A stretch of DNA of 64,000 bases from Megalopta genalis. Its lineage: Eukaryota > Arthropoda > Insecta > Hymenoptera > Halictidae. Below, one piece after another: positions 38,684-51,518 of this stretch. A program made the position numbers and the translations under genes. Positions within the stretch are counted from its first letter, which is position 1, and the number at the start of each line of letters is the position of its first letter. A model generated the notes under the pieces. The model saw nothing but the letters and a program-made list of their open reading frames with translations. It was not told the DNA's origin and did not search any database. The stretch spans positions 62,001 through 126,000 of the forward strand of contig NW_027476307.1 in NCBI RefSeq assembly GCF_051020955.1, in the 5' to 3' direction.

Positions 38684-41502
38684 CACAATTATTTGAAGCT
38701 AAACCATTTGATTCGCATGGATTTCAAAATAAGCCTTCTACTTCGCATTAATTTGAAGCTAAATCATGTGTTTCGCTTGTATTTCAAGCTAACTCGTTTG
38801 TTTCGCATGTAATTGAAGCTAAATAATGTATCAAACTAGTATTTGAAGCTCAAGCATTTGTTTCGCATGGATTCGAAGATCTGCCATCTACCTCGTAATG
38901 ATTTGAAGCTAAATCATGTGTTTCGCATGGATTTGAAACTAACTCGTTTGTGTCGCATGCAGTTGAAGCTAAATCATGTATATCACAATTATTTGAAACT
39001 AAATCATTTGATTCGCATGGATTCGAAGATCAGCCTTCTACTTCGCAATTGATAAGAAGCTAAATCATGTGTTTCGCATGGATTTCAAGCTAACTCGTTT
39101 GTTTCGCATGCAATTGAAGCTAAATCATGTATCAAACAAGTATTTGAAGCTAAACCATTTGTTTCGCATGGATTCGAAGATCAGCCATCTACCTCGTATT
39201 GATTTGAAGCTAAATCATGTGTTTCGCATGGATTTGAAGCTAACTCGTTCGTTTCGCATGCATTTGAAGCTAAATCATGCACATCACAAGTATTTGAAGC
39301 TGTATCACTTGTTTCGCATTGATTTGATGCTAAATCAAGTGTTTCGCTTAGATTTGAAACTAACTAGTTTGTTTCGCAATGCAGTTGAAGATAAATCATG
39401 TATATCACAATTATTTGAAGCGAAACCATTTGATTCGCATGGATTTCAAAATAAGCCTTCTACTTCGCATTGATTTGAAGCTAAATCATGTGTTTCGCTT
39501 GGATTTCAAGCTAACACGTTCGTTTCGCATGTAATTGAAGCTAAATAATGTATCAAACAAGTATTTCAAGCTCAACCATTTGTTTCGCATGGATTCGAAG
39601 TTGATCCATCTACCTCGTAATGATTTGAAGCTAAATCACGTGTTTCGCATGGATTTGAAACTAACTCGTTTGTTTCGCATGCAGTTGTAGCTAAATCATG
39701 TATATCACAATTATTTGAAACTAAATCATTTGATTCGCATGGATTTGAAGATAAACCTTCTACTTCGCATTGATTTTAATCTAAATCATGTGTTTCTTAT
39801 GCATTTGAAGCTAATCGTTTGTATCGCATGGAGTTGAAGCTAAATCATGTATATCACAAGTATTTGAAGCTAAACCATTTGATTCGCATGGATTTGATGC
39901 TATGCCATCTACTTCGCTTTTATTTGAAACTGAATCATGTGTTTCTCTTGAATTTGAAGCTAACACTTTCGTTTCACATGCAGTTGAAGCTAAATCATGT
40001 ATGTCACAAGTATTTGAAACTAAATCATTTGATTCGCATGGATTCGAAGATCAGCCTTCTACTTCGCATTGATTTGAAGCTAAATCATGTGTTTCGCTTG
40101 GATTTCAAGCTAACTCGTTCGTTTCGCATGTAATTGAAGCTAAATAATGTATCAAACAAGTATTTCAAGCTCAACCATTTGTTTCGCATGGATTCGAAGT
40201 TCATCCATCTACCTCGTAATGATTTGAAACTAAATCACGTGTTTCGCATGGATTTGAAACTAACTCGTTTGTTTCGCATGCAGTTGTAGCTAAATCATGT
40301 ATATCACAATTATTTGAAACTAAATCATTTGATTCGCATGGATTTGAAGATAAACCTTCTACTTCGCATTGATTTTAATCTAAATCATGTGTTTCTTATG
40401 CATTTTAAGCTAATCGTTTGTATCGCATGGAGTTGAAGCTAAATCATGTATATCACAAGTATTTGAAGCTAAACCATTTGATTCGCATGGATTTGATGCT
40501 ATGCCATCTACTTCGCTTTTATTTGAAACTGAATCATGTGTTTCTCTTGAATTTGAAGCTAACACTTTCGTTTCACATGCAGTTGAAGCTAAATCATGTA
40601 TGTCACAAGTATTTAAAACTAAATCATTTGATTCGCATGGATTCGAAGATCAGCCTTTTACTTCGCATTGATTTGAAGCTAAATCATGTGTTTCGCTTGG
40701 ATTTCAAGCTAACACGTTCGTTTCGCATGTAATTGAAGCTAAATAATGTATCAAACAAGTATTTCAAGCTCAACCATTTGTTTCGCATGGATTCGAAGTT
40801 GATCCATCTACCTCGTAATGATTTGAAGCTAAATCACGTGTTTCGCATGGATTTGAAACTAACTCGTTTGTTTCGCATGCAGTTGTAGCTAAATCATGTA
40901 TATCACAATTATTTGAAACTAAATCATTTGATTCGCATGGATTTGAAGATAAACCTTCTACTTCGCATTGATTTTAATCTAAATCATGTGTTTCTTATGC
41001 ATTTGAAGCTAATCGTTTGTATCGCATGGAGTTGAAGCTAAATCATGTATATCACAAGTATTTGAAGCTAAACCATTTGATTCGCATGGATTTGATGCTA
41101 TGCCATCTACTTCGCTTTTATTTGAAACTGAATCATGTGTTTCTCTTGAATTTGAAGCTAACACTTTCGTTTCACATGCAGTTGAAGCTAAATCATGTAT
41201 GTCACAAGTATTTGAAACTAAATCATTTGATTCGCATGGATTCGAAGATCAGCCTTCTACTTCGCAATTGATAAGAAGCTAAATCATGTGTTTCGCATGG
41301 ATTTCAAGCTAACTCGTTAGTTTTGCATGCTGTTGAAGCTAAATCATGTATATCATAAATATTTGAAGCTAAACCATTATTTCGCAAGGATTTGAAGATA
41401 AGCCTTCTACTTCGCATTGATTTGAAGCTAAATCATGTGTTTCGCTTGGATTTCAAGCTAACTCGTTTGTTTCACATGCAATTGAAGATAAATCATGTAT
41501 AT
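38684..41502. repeat. 2819-bp higher-order unit, copy 2
   Basis: Near-identical to the preceding unit, including its three internal 599-bp copies and their private variants (for example the ATTTAAAACT variant in the third). The only difference noted by eye is a single base near 40657 (CTTTTACTTC for CTTCTACTTC). Confidence 0.93.
39474..41270. repeat. 599-bp tandem repeat, three copies (second set)
   Basis: Same triplet as at 36655-38451, carried along in the second 2819-bp unit; marker positions 39819, 40418 and 41017. Private variants of each of the three copies are kept in the same order, so the triplet existed before the 2819-bp duplication. Confidence 0.93.
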
Positions 41503-43420
41503 CACAATTATTTGAAGCTAAACCATTTGATTCGCATGGATTTCAAAATAAGCCTTCTACTTCGCATTAATTTGAAGCTAAATCATGTGTTTCGCTTGTA
41601 TTTCAAGCTAACTCGTTTGTTTCGCATGTAATTGAAGCTAAATAATGTATCAAACTAGTATTTGAAGCTCAAGCATTTGTTTCGCATGGATTCGAAGATC
41701 TGCCATCTACCACGTAATGATTTGAAGCTAAATCATGTGTTTCGCATGGATTTGAAACTAACTCGTTTGTGTCGCATGCAGTTGAAGCTAAATCATGTAT
41801 ATAACAATTATTTGAAACTAAATCATTTGATTCGCATGGATTCGAAGATCAGCCTTCTACTTCGCAATTGATAAGGAGCTAAATCATGTGTTTCGCATGG
41901 ATTTCAAGCTAACTCGTTTGTTTCGCATGCAATTGAAGCTAAATCATGTATCAAACAAGTATTTGAAGCTAAACCATTTGATTCGCATGGATTCGAAGAT
42001 CAGCCTTCTACTTCGCAATTGATAAGAAGCTAAATCATGTGTTTCGCATGGATTTCAAGCTAACTCGTTAGTTTTGCATGCTGTTGAAGCTAAATCATGT
42101 ATATCATAAGTATTTGAAGCTAAACCATTATTTCGCAAGGATTTGAAGATAAGCCTTCTACTTCGCATTGATTTGAAGCTAAATCATGTGTTTCGCTTGG
42201 ATTTCAAGCTAACTCGTTTGTTTCACATGCAATTGAAGATAAATCATGTATATCACAATTATTTGAAGCTAAACCATTTGATTCGCATGGATTTCAAAAT
42301 AAGCCTTCTACTTCGCATTAATTTGAAGCTAAATCATGTGTTTCGCTTGGATTTCAAGCTAACTCGTTTGTTTCGCATGTAATTGAAGCTAAATAATGTA
42401 TCAAACTAGTATTTCAAGCTCAAGCATTTGTTTCGCATGGATTCGAAGATCTGCCATCTACCTCGTAATGATTTGAAGCTAAATCATGTGTTTCGCATGG
42501 ATTTGAAACTAACTCGTTTGTGTCGCATGCAGTTGAAGCTAAATCATGTATATCACAATTATTTGAAACTAAATCATTTGATTCGCATGGATTCGAAGAT
42601 CAGCCTTCTACTTCGCAATTGATAAGGAGCTAAATCATGTGTTTCGCATGGATTTCAAGCTAACTCGTTTGTTTCGCATGCAATTGAAGCTAAATCATGT
42701 ATCAAACAAGTATTTGAAGCTAAACCATTTGATTCGCATGGATTCGAAGATCAGCCTTCTACTTCGCAATTGATAAGAAGCTAAATCATGTGTTTCGCAT
42801 GGATTTCAAGCTAACTCGTTAGTTTTGCATGCTGTTGAAGCTAAATCATGTATATCATAAGTATTTGAAGCTAAACCATTATTTCGCAAGGATTTGAAAA
42901 TAAGCCTTCTACTTCGCATTGATTTGAAGCTAAATCATGTGTTTCGCTTGGATTTCAAGCTAACTCGTTTGTTTCACATGCAATTAAAGATAAATCATGT
43001 GTATCACAATTATTTGAAGCGAAACCATTTGATTCGCATGGATTTCAAAATAAGCCTTCTACTTCGCATTAATTTGAAGCTAAATCATGTGTTTCGCTTG
43101 GATTTCAAGCTAACTCTTTTGTTTCGCATGTAATTGAAGCTAAATAATGTATCAAACTAGTATTTCAAGCTCAAGCATTTGTTTCGCATGGATTCGAAGA
43201 TCTGCCATCTACCTCGTAATGATTTGAAGCTAAATCATGTGTTTCGCATGGATTTGAAACTAACTCGTTTGTGTCGCATGCAGTTGAAGCTAAATCATGT
43301 ATATCACAATTATTTGAAACTAAATCATTTGATTCGCATGGATTCGAAGATCAGCCTTCTACTTCGCAATTGATAAGGAGCTAAATCATGTGTTTCGCTT
43401 GGATTTCAAGCTAACTCGTT
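41221..43420. repeat. 751-bp tandem repeat, about 2.9 copies
   Basis: Markers at 41392, 42143 and 42894 are spaced by 751 bp (25 monomers plus one base). Each copy has the 31-bp monomer TTCGCAATTGATAAG(A/G)AG twice and the 29-bp monomer ACCATTATTTCGCAAGG once, which accounts for the net extra base. Confidence 0.92.
41503..41969. repeat. 2819-bp unit, partial third copy
   Basis: Follows copy 2 in register until about 41969 and then passes into the 751-bp tandem family. The overlap of the two families (41221-41969 belongs to both) shows that the 751-bp unit was cut out of the 2819-bp unit. Confidence 0.8.
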
Positions 43421-44280
43421 TGTTTCGCATGCAATTGAAGCTGAATAATGTATCAAACAAGTATTTGAAGCTAAACCATTTGTTTCGCAAGGATTCGAAG
43501 ATCAGCCTTCTACTTGGCATTGATAAGAAGCTAACTTATGTGTTTCGCATGGATTTGAAGCTAACTCGTTTGTTTCGCATGCAGTTGAAGATAAACCTTC
43601 TACTTCGCATTGATTTGAAGCTAAATCACGTGTTTCGCATGGATTTGAAGCTAACTCGTTAGTTTTGCATGCTGTTGAAGCTAAATCATGTATATCATAA
43701 GTATTTGAAGCTAAACCATTATTTCGCAAGGATTTGAAGATAAGCCTTCTACTTCGCATTGATTTGAAGCTAAATCATGTGTTTCGCTTGGATTTCAAGC
43801 TAACTCGTTTGTTTCACATGCAATTGAAGCTAAATCATGTATATCACAATTATTTGAAGCTAAACCATTTGATCCGCATGGATTTCAAAATATGCCTTCT
43901 ACTTCGCATTAATTTGAAGCTAAATCATGTGTTTCGCTTGGATTTCAAGCTAACTCGTTTGTTTCGCATGTAATTGAAACTAAATAATGTATCAAACTAG
44001 TATTACAAGCTCAAGCATTTGTTTCGCATGGATTCGAAGATCTGCCATCTACCTCGTAATGATTTGAAGCTAAATCATGTGTTTCGCATTGATTTGAAGC
44101 TAACTCGTTCGTTTCGCATGCAGTTGAAGCTAAATCATGTATATCACAATTATTTGAAACTAAATCATTTGATTCGCATGGATTCGAAGATTAGCCTTCT
44201 ACTTCGCAATTGATAAGAAGCTAAATCATGTGCTTCGCATGGATTTCAAGCTAACTCGTTTGTTTCGCATGCAATTGAAG
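42594..44280. repeat. 840-bp offset duplication
   Basis: About 42594-43440 matches about 43434-44280 at offset 840 bp (exactly 28 monomers; markers 42894/43734 and 43179/44019). It overlaps the end of the 751-bp family, again showing re-use of an existing block with a new period. Confidence 0.82.
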
Positions 44281-45690
44281 CAAAATCATGTATCAAACAA
44301 GTATTTGAAGCTAAACCATTTGTTTCGCATGGATTCGAAGATCAGCCATCTACCTCGTATTGATTTGAAGCTAAATCATGTGTTTCGCATGGATTTGAAG
44401 CTAACTCGTTCGTTCCGCATGCATTTGAAGCTAAATCATGCACATCACAAGTATTTGAAGCTGTATCACTTGTTTCGCATGGATTTGAAGATAAGCCTTC
44501 TACTTCGCATTGATTTGAAGCTAAATCATGTGTTTCGCTTGGATTTCAAGCTAACTCGTTTGTTTCGCAATGCAGTTGAAGATAAATCATGTATATCACA
44601 ATTATTTGAAGCGAAACCATTTGATTCGCATGGATTTCAAAATAAGCCTTCTACTTCGCATTGATTTGAAGCTAAATCATGTGTTTCGCTTGGATTTCAA
44701 GCTAACTCGTTTGTTTCGCATGTAATTGAAGCTAAATAATGTATCAAACTAGTATTTCAAGCTCAAGCATTTGTTTCGCATGGATTCGAAGATCTGCCAT
44801 CTACCTCGTAATGATTTGAAGCTAAATCATGTGTTTCGCATGGATTTGAAACTAACTCGTTTGTGTCGCATGCAGTTGAAGCTAAATCATGTATATAACA
44901 ATTATTTGAAACTAAATCATTTGATTCGCATGGATTCGAAGATCAGCCTTCTACTTCGCAATTGATAAGAAGCTAAATCATGTGTTTCGCATGGATTTCA
45001 AGCTAACTCGTTTGTTTCGCATGCAATTGAAGCTAAATCATGTATCAAACAAGTATTTGAAGCTAAACCATTTGTTTCGCATGGATTCGAAGATCAGCCA
45101 TCTACCTCGTATTGATTTGAAGCTAAATCATGTGTTTCGCATGGATTTGAAGCTAACTCGTTCGTTTCGCATGCATTTGAAGCTAAATCATGCACATCAC
45201 AAGTATTTGAAGCTGTATCACTTGTTTCGCATGGATTTGAAGATAAGCCTTCTACTTCGCATTGATTTGAATCTAAATCAAGTGTTTCGCTTAGATTTGA
45301 AACTAACTAGTTTGTTTCGCAATGCAGTTGAAGATAAATCATGTATATCACAATTATTTGAAGCGAAACCATTTGATTCGCATGGATTTCAAAATAAGCC
45401 TTCTACTTCGCATTGATTTGAAGCTAAATCATGTGTTTCGCTTGGATTTCAAGCTAACTCGTTCGTTTCGCATGTAATTGAAGCTAAATAATGTATCAAA
45501 CAAGTATTTCAAGCTCAACCATTTGTTCCGCATGGATTCGAAGTTCATCCATCTACCTCGTAATGATTTGAAGCTAAATCACGTGTTTCGCATGGATTTG
45601 AAACTAACTCGTTTGTTTCGCATGCAGTTGTAGCTAAATCATGTATATCACAATTATTTGAAACTAAATCATTTGATTCGCATGGATTTG
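44281..45690. repeat. Satellite resembling parts of the 2819-bp unit
   Basis: Blocks at 44230-44664 and 44982-45416 correspond to 36250-36654 of the 2819-bp unit and are 752 bp apart; 45420-45690 corresponds to 36657-36927. The order differs from that unit, so this is a rearranged mosaic of the same material. No non-satellite sequence was seen. Confidence 0.8.
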
Positions 45691-48329
45691 AAGATAAACC
45701 TTCTACTTCGCATTGATTTTAATCTAAATCATGTGTTTCTTATGCATTTGAAGCTAATCGTTTGTATCGCATGGAGTTGAAGCTAAATCATGTACATCAC
45801 AAGTATTTGAAGCTAAACCATTTGATTCGCATGGATTTGATGCTATGCCATCTACTTCGCTTTTATTTGAAACTGAATCATGTGTTTCTCTTGAATTTGA
45901 AGCTAACACTTTCGTTTCACATGCAGTTGAAGCTAAATCATGTATGTCACAAGTATTTGAAGCTGAACCATTTGTTTCGCACGAATATCAGGCTAAACAA
46001 TGTGTTTGGAATGAATTTGAAGCTAAATCATGTGTTTCGCATAGATTTGAAGCTAATTCGTTTGTTACGCATGCAGTTGAAGCTGAATCATGTATATCCC
46101 AAGTATTTGAAGCTCAACCACTTGATTCGCATGGATTTCGAAATAAGCCTTCTACTTCGCATTGATTTGAAGCGAAATCATGTGTTTCGCTTGGATTTCA
46201 AGCTAACTCGTTTGTTTCGCATGCAGTTGAAGCTGAATAATGTATCAAACAAGTATTTGAAGCTAAACCATTCGTTTCGCAAGGATTCGAAGATCAGCCT
46301 TCTACTTCGCATTGATAAGAAGCTAACTCATGTGTTTCGCATGGATTTGAAGCTAAATCGTTTGTTTCGCATGCAGTTGAAGATAAACCTTCTACTTCGC
46401 ATTGATTTGAAGCTAAATCACGTGTTTCGCATGGATTTGAAGCTAACTCGTTAGTTTTGCATGCTGTTGAAGCTAAATCATGTATATCATAAGTATTTGA
46501 AGCTAAACCATTATTTCGCAAGGATTAGAAGATAAGCCTTCTACTTCGCATTGATTTGAAGCTAAATCATGTGTTTCGCTTGGATTTCAAGCTAACTCGT
46601 TTGTTTCACATGCAATTGAAGCTAAATCATGTATATCACAATTATTTGAAGCTAAACCATTTGATTCGCATGGATTTCAAAATAAGCCTTCTACTTCGCA
46701 TTAATTTGAAGCTAAATAATGTGTTTCGCTTGGATTTCAAGCTAACTCGTTTGTTTCGCATGTAATTGAAGCTAAATAATGTATCAAACTAGTATTTCAA
46801 GCTCAAGCATTTGTTTCGCATGGATTCGAAGATCTGCCATCTACCTCGTAATGATTTGAAGCTAAATCATGTGTTTCGCATGGATTTGAAGCTAACTCGT
46901 TCGTTTCGCATGCATTTGAAGCTAAATCATGCACATCACAAGTATTTGAAGCTGTATCACTTGTTTCGCATGGATTTGAAGATAAGCCTTCTACTTCGCA
47001 TTGATTTGAATCTAAATCAAGTGTTTCGCTTAGATTTGAAACTAACTAGTTTGTTTCGCAATGCAGTTGAAGATAAATCATGTATATCACAATTATTTGA
47101 AGCGAAACCATTTGATTCGCATGGATTTGAAGATAAACCTTCTACTTCGCATTGATTTTAATCTAAATCATGTGTTTCTTATGCATTTGAAGCTAATCGT
47201 TTGTATCGCATGGAGTTGAAGCTAAATCATGTATATCACAAGTATTTGAAGCTAAACCATTTGATTCGCATGGATTTGATGCTATGCCATCTACTTCGCT
47301 TTTATTTGAAACTGAATCATGTGTTTCTCTTGAATTTGAAGCTAACACTTTCGTTTCACATGCAGTTGAAGCTAAGTCATGTATGTCACAAGTATTTGAA
47401 GCTGAACCATTTGTTTCGCACGAATATCAGGCTAAACAATGTGTTTGGAATGAATTTGAAGCTAAATCATGTGTTTCGCATAGATTTGAAGCTAACTCGT
47501 TTGTTACGCATGCAGTTGAAGCTGAATCATGTATATCCCAAGTATTTGAAGCTCAACCATTTGATTCGCATGGATTTCAAAATAAGCCTTCTACTTCGCA
47601 TTGATTTGAAGCGAAATCATGTGTTTCGCTTGGATTTCAAGCTAACTCGTTTGTTTCGCATGCAATTGAAGCTGAATAATGTATCAAACAAGTATTTGAA
47701 GCTAAACCATTTGTTTCGCAAGGATTCGAAGATCAGCCTTCTACTTCGCATTGATAAGAAGCTAACTCATGTGTTTCGCATGGATTTGAAGCTAACTCGT
47801 TTGTTTCGCATGCAGTTGAAGATAAACCTTCTACTTCGCATTGATTTGAAGCTAAATCACGTGTTTCGCATGGATTTGAAGCTAACTCGTTAGTTTTGCA
47901 TGCTGTTGAAGCTAAATCATGTATATCATAAGTATTTGAAGCTAAACCATTATTTCGCAAGGATTTGAAGATAAGCCTTCTACTTCGCATTGATTTGAAG
48001 CTAAATCATGTGTTTCGCTTGGATTTCAAGCTAACTCGTTTGTTTCACATGCAATTGAAGCTAAATCATGTATATCACAATTATTTGAAGCTAAACCATT
48101 TGATCCGCATGGATTTCAAAATATGCCTTCTACTTCGCATTAATTTGAAGCTAAATCATGTGTTTCGCTTGGATTTCAAGCTAACTCGTTTGTTTCGCAT
48201 GTAATTGAAGCTAAATAATGTATCAAACTAGTATTTCAAGCTCAAGCATTTGTTTCGCATGGATTCGAAGATCTGCCATCTACCTCGTAATGATTTGAAG
48301 CTAAATCATGTGTTTCGCATGGATTTGAA
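45690..48329. repeat. 1439-bp offset duplication
   Basis: About 45690-46890 matches about 47129-48329 at offset 1439 bp (48 monomers minus one base; markers 45762/47201, 45845/47284, 46811/48250). It contains the same NIRLNNVFGMN-encoding variant block that occurs in array I at 1209-1676 and 3429-4076, so this block is shared between arrays. Confidence 0.85.
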
Positions 48330-49558
48330 ACTAACTCGTTTGTGTCGCATGCAGTTGAAGCTAAATCATGTATATCACAATTATTTGAAACTAAATCATT
48401 TGATTCGCATGGATTCGAAGATCAGCCTTCTACTTCGCAATTGATAAGAAGCTAAATCATGTGTTTCGCATGGATTTCAAGCTAACTCGTTTGTTTCGCA
48501 TGCAATTGAAGCTAAATCATGTATCAAACAAGTATTTGAAGCTAAACCATTTGTTTCGCATGGATTCGAAGATCAGCCATCTACCTCGTATTGATTTGAA
48601 GCTAAATCATGTGTTTCGCATGGAGTTGAAGCTAACTCGTTCGTTTCGCTTGCATTTGAAGCTAAATCATGCACATCACAAGTATTTGAAGTTGAATCAC
48701 TTGTTTCGCATGGATTTGAAGCTGAATAATGTATCAAACAAGTATTTGAAGCTAAACCATTTGTTTCGCAAGGATTCGAAGATCAGCCTTCTACTTCGCA
48801 TTGATAAGAAGCTAACTCATGTGTTTCGCATGGATTTGAAGCTAACTCGTTTGTTTCGCATGCAGTTGAAGATAAACCTTCTACTTCGCATTGATTTGAA
48901 GCTAAATCACGTGTTTCGCATGGATTTGAAGCTAACTCGTTAGTTTTGCATGCTGTTGAAGCTAAATCATGTATATCATAAGTATTTGAAGCTAAACCAT
49001 TATTTCGCAAGGATTTGAAGATAAGCCTTCTACTTCGCATTGATTTGAAGCTAAATCATGTGTTTCGCTTGGATTTCAAGCTAACTCGTTTGTTTCACAT
49101 GCAATTGAAGCTAAATCATGTATATCACAATTATTTGAAGCTAAACCATTTGATCCGCATGGATTTCAAAATATGCCTTCTACTTCGCATTAATTTGAAG
49201 CTAAATCATGTGTTTCGCTTGGATTTCAAGCTAACTCGTTTGTTTCGCATGTAATTGAAGCTAAATAATGTATCAAACTAGTATTTCAAGCTCAAGCATT
49301 TGTTTCGCATGGATTCGAAGATCTGCCATCTGCCTCGTAATGATTTGAAGCTAAATCATGTGTTTCGCATGGATTTGAAACTAACTCGTTTGTGTCGCAT
49401 GCAGTTGAAGCTAAATCATGTATATCACAATTATTTGAAACTAAATCATTTGATTCGCATGGATTCGAAGATCAGCCTTCTACTTCGCAATTGATAAGAA
49501 GCTAAATCATGTGTTTCGCATGGATTTCAAGCTAACTCGTTTGTTTCGCATGCAGTTG
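47672..49558. repeat. 1050-bp offset duplication
   Basis: About 47672-48508 recurs at about 48722-49558, offset 1050 bp (35 monomers, seven pentamers). Markers 47965/49015 and 48250/49300. The unit starts at the CTGAATAATGTATCAAAC variant. Confidence 0.85.
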
Positions 49559-50401
49559 AAGCTGAATAATGTATCAAACAAGTATTTGAAGCTAAACCAT
49601 TTGTTTCGCAAGGATTCGAAGATCAGCCTTCTACTTCGCATTGATAAGAAGCTAACTCATGTGTTTCGCATGGATTTGAAGCTAAATCGTTTGTTTCGCA
49701 TGCAGTTGAAGATAAACCTTCTACTTCGCATTGATTTGAAGCTAAATCACGTGTTTCGCATGGATTTGAAGCTAACTCGTTAGTTTTGCATGCTGTTGAA
49801 GCTAAATCATGTATATCATAAGTATTTGAAGCTAAACCATTATTTCGCAAGGATTTGAAGATAAGCCTTCTACTTCGCATTGATTTGAAGCTAAATCATG
49901 TGTTTCGCTTGGATTTCAAGCTAACTCGTTTGTTTCACATGCAATTGAAGCTAAATCATGTATATCACAATTATTTGAAGCTAAACCATTTGATCCGCAT
50001 GGATTTCAAAATATGCCTTCTACTTCGCATTAATTTGAAGCTAAATCATGTGTTTCGCTTGGATTTCAAGCTAACTCGTTTGTTTCGCATGTAATTGAAG
50101 CTAAATAATGTATCAAACTAGTATTTCAAGCTCAAGCATTTGTTTCGCATGGATTCGAAGATCTGCCATCTACCTCGTAATGATTTGAAGCTAAATCATG
50201 TGTTTCGCATGGATTTGAAACTAACTCGTTTGTATCGCATGCAGTTGAAGCTAAATCATGTATATCACAATTATTTGAAACTAAATCATTTGATTCGCAT
50301 GGATTCGAAGATCAGCCTTCTACTTCGCAATTGATAAGAAGCTAAATCATGTGTTTCGCATGGATTTCAAGCTAACTCGTTTGTTTCGCATGCAATTGAA
50401 G
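48722..50401. repeat. 840-bp tandem repeat, two copies
   Basis: 48722-49561 and 49562-50401 are head-to-tail copies (28 monomers). Markers 49015/49855 and 49300/50140. They differ by a few bases, for example CTGCCTCG for CTACCTCG near 49331. The stretch 50402-51473 continues as irregular pentamers up to retrotransposon A2. Confidence 0.88.
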
Positions 50402-51459
50402 CTAAATCATGTATCAAACAAGTATTTGAAGCTAAACCATTTGTTTCGCATGGATTCGAAGATCAGCCATCTACCTCGTATTGATTTGAAGCTAAATCAT
50501 GTGTTTCGCATGGAGTTGAAGCTAACTCGTTCGTTTCGCTTGCATTTGAAGCTAAATCATGCACATCACAAGTATTTGAAGTTGAATCACTTGTTTCGCA
50601 TGGATTTGAAGATAAGTCTTCTACTTCGCATTGATTTGAAGCTAAATCATGTGTTTCGCTTAGATTTGAAACTAACTAGTTTGTTTCGCAATGCAGTTGA
50701 AGATATATCATGTATATCACAATTATTTGAAGCGAAACCATTTGATTCGCATGGATTTCAAAATAAGCCTTCTACTTCGCATTGATTTGAAGCTAAATCA
50801 TGTGTTTCGCTTGGATTTCAAGCTAACTCGTTCGTTTCGCATGTAATTGAAGCTAAATAATGTATCAAACAAGTATTTCAAGCTCAACCATTTGTTTCGC
50901 ATGGATTCGAAGTTCATCCATCTACCTCGTAATGATTTGAAGCTAAATCACGTGTTTCGCATGGATTTGAAACTAACTCGTTTGTTTCGCATGCAATTGT
51001 AGCTAAATCATGTATATCACAATTATTTGAAACTAAATCATTTGATTCGCATGGATTTGAAGATAAACCTTCTACTTCGCATTGATTTGAAGCTAAATCA
51101 CGTGTTTCGCATGGATTTGAAGCTAACTCGTTAGTTTTGCATGCTGTTGAAGCTAAATCATGTATATCATAAGTATTTGAAGCTAAACCATTATTTCGCA
51201 AGGATTCGAAGATCAGCCCTCTACTTCGCAATTGATAAGAAGCTAAATTATGTGTTTCGCATGGATTTGAAGCTAACTCGTTCGTTTCGATTGCATTTCA
51301 AGCTAAATCATGCACATCACAAGTATTTGAAGCTGTACCACTTGTTTCGCATGGATTTGAAGATAAGCCTTCTACTTCGCATTGATTTGAAGCTGAATCA
51401 TGTGTTTCGCATGGATTTGAAGCTAACTCGTTAGTTTTGCATGCTGTTGAAGCTAAATC

Positions 51460-51473
51460 ATGTATATCACAAG
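51460..51473. repeat. 5' target-site duplication of A2
   Basis: ATGTATATCACAAG in a class-C monomer, immediately before GTAGAGTTCAAG. The same bases follow the poly(A) at 56973-56986. The preceding B monomer (GTTAGTTTTGCATGCTG) differs from the one before A1 (GTTTGTTTCGCATGCAG). Confidence 0.9.
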
Positions 51474-51518
51474 GTAGAGTTCAAGTCTCACTTTGTGCCG
51501 GTCATGACACTGACGGAC

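Larger units (their letters stand above)
35595..51473. repeat. Satellite array II, highly homogenised
   Basis: The same five-class 30-bp satellite as array I. Monomers here carry the array-specific variants AGTATTTCAAGCTCAA, CTACCTCGTAATGATTTG and TTCGCAATTGATAAGAAG (31 bp). Almost the whole array can be assigned to tandem higher-order units of 599, 751, 840, 1050, 1439 and 2819 bp. No other DNA and no gene was seen. The first 270 bases (35595-35864) are less regular and belong to none of these units. Confidence 0.96.
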
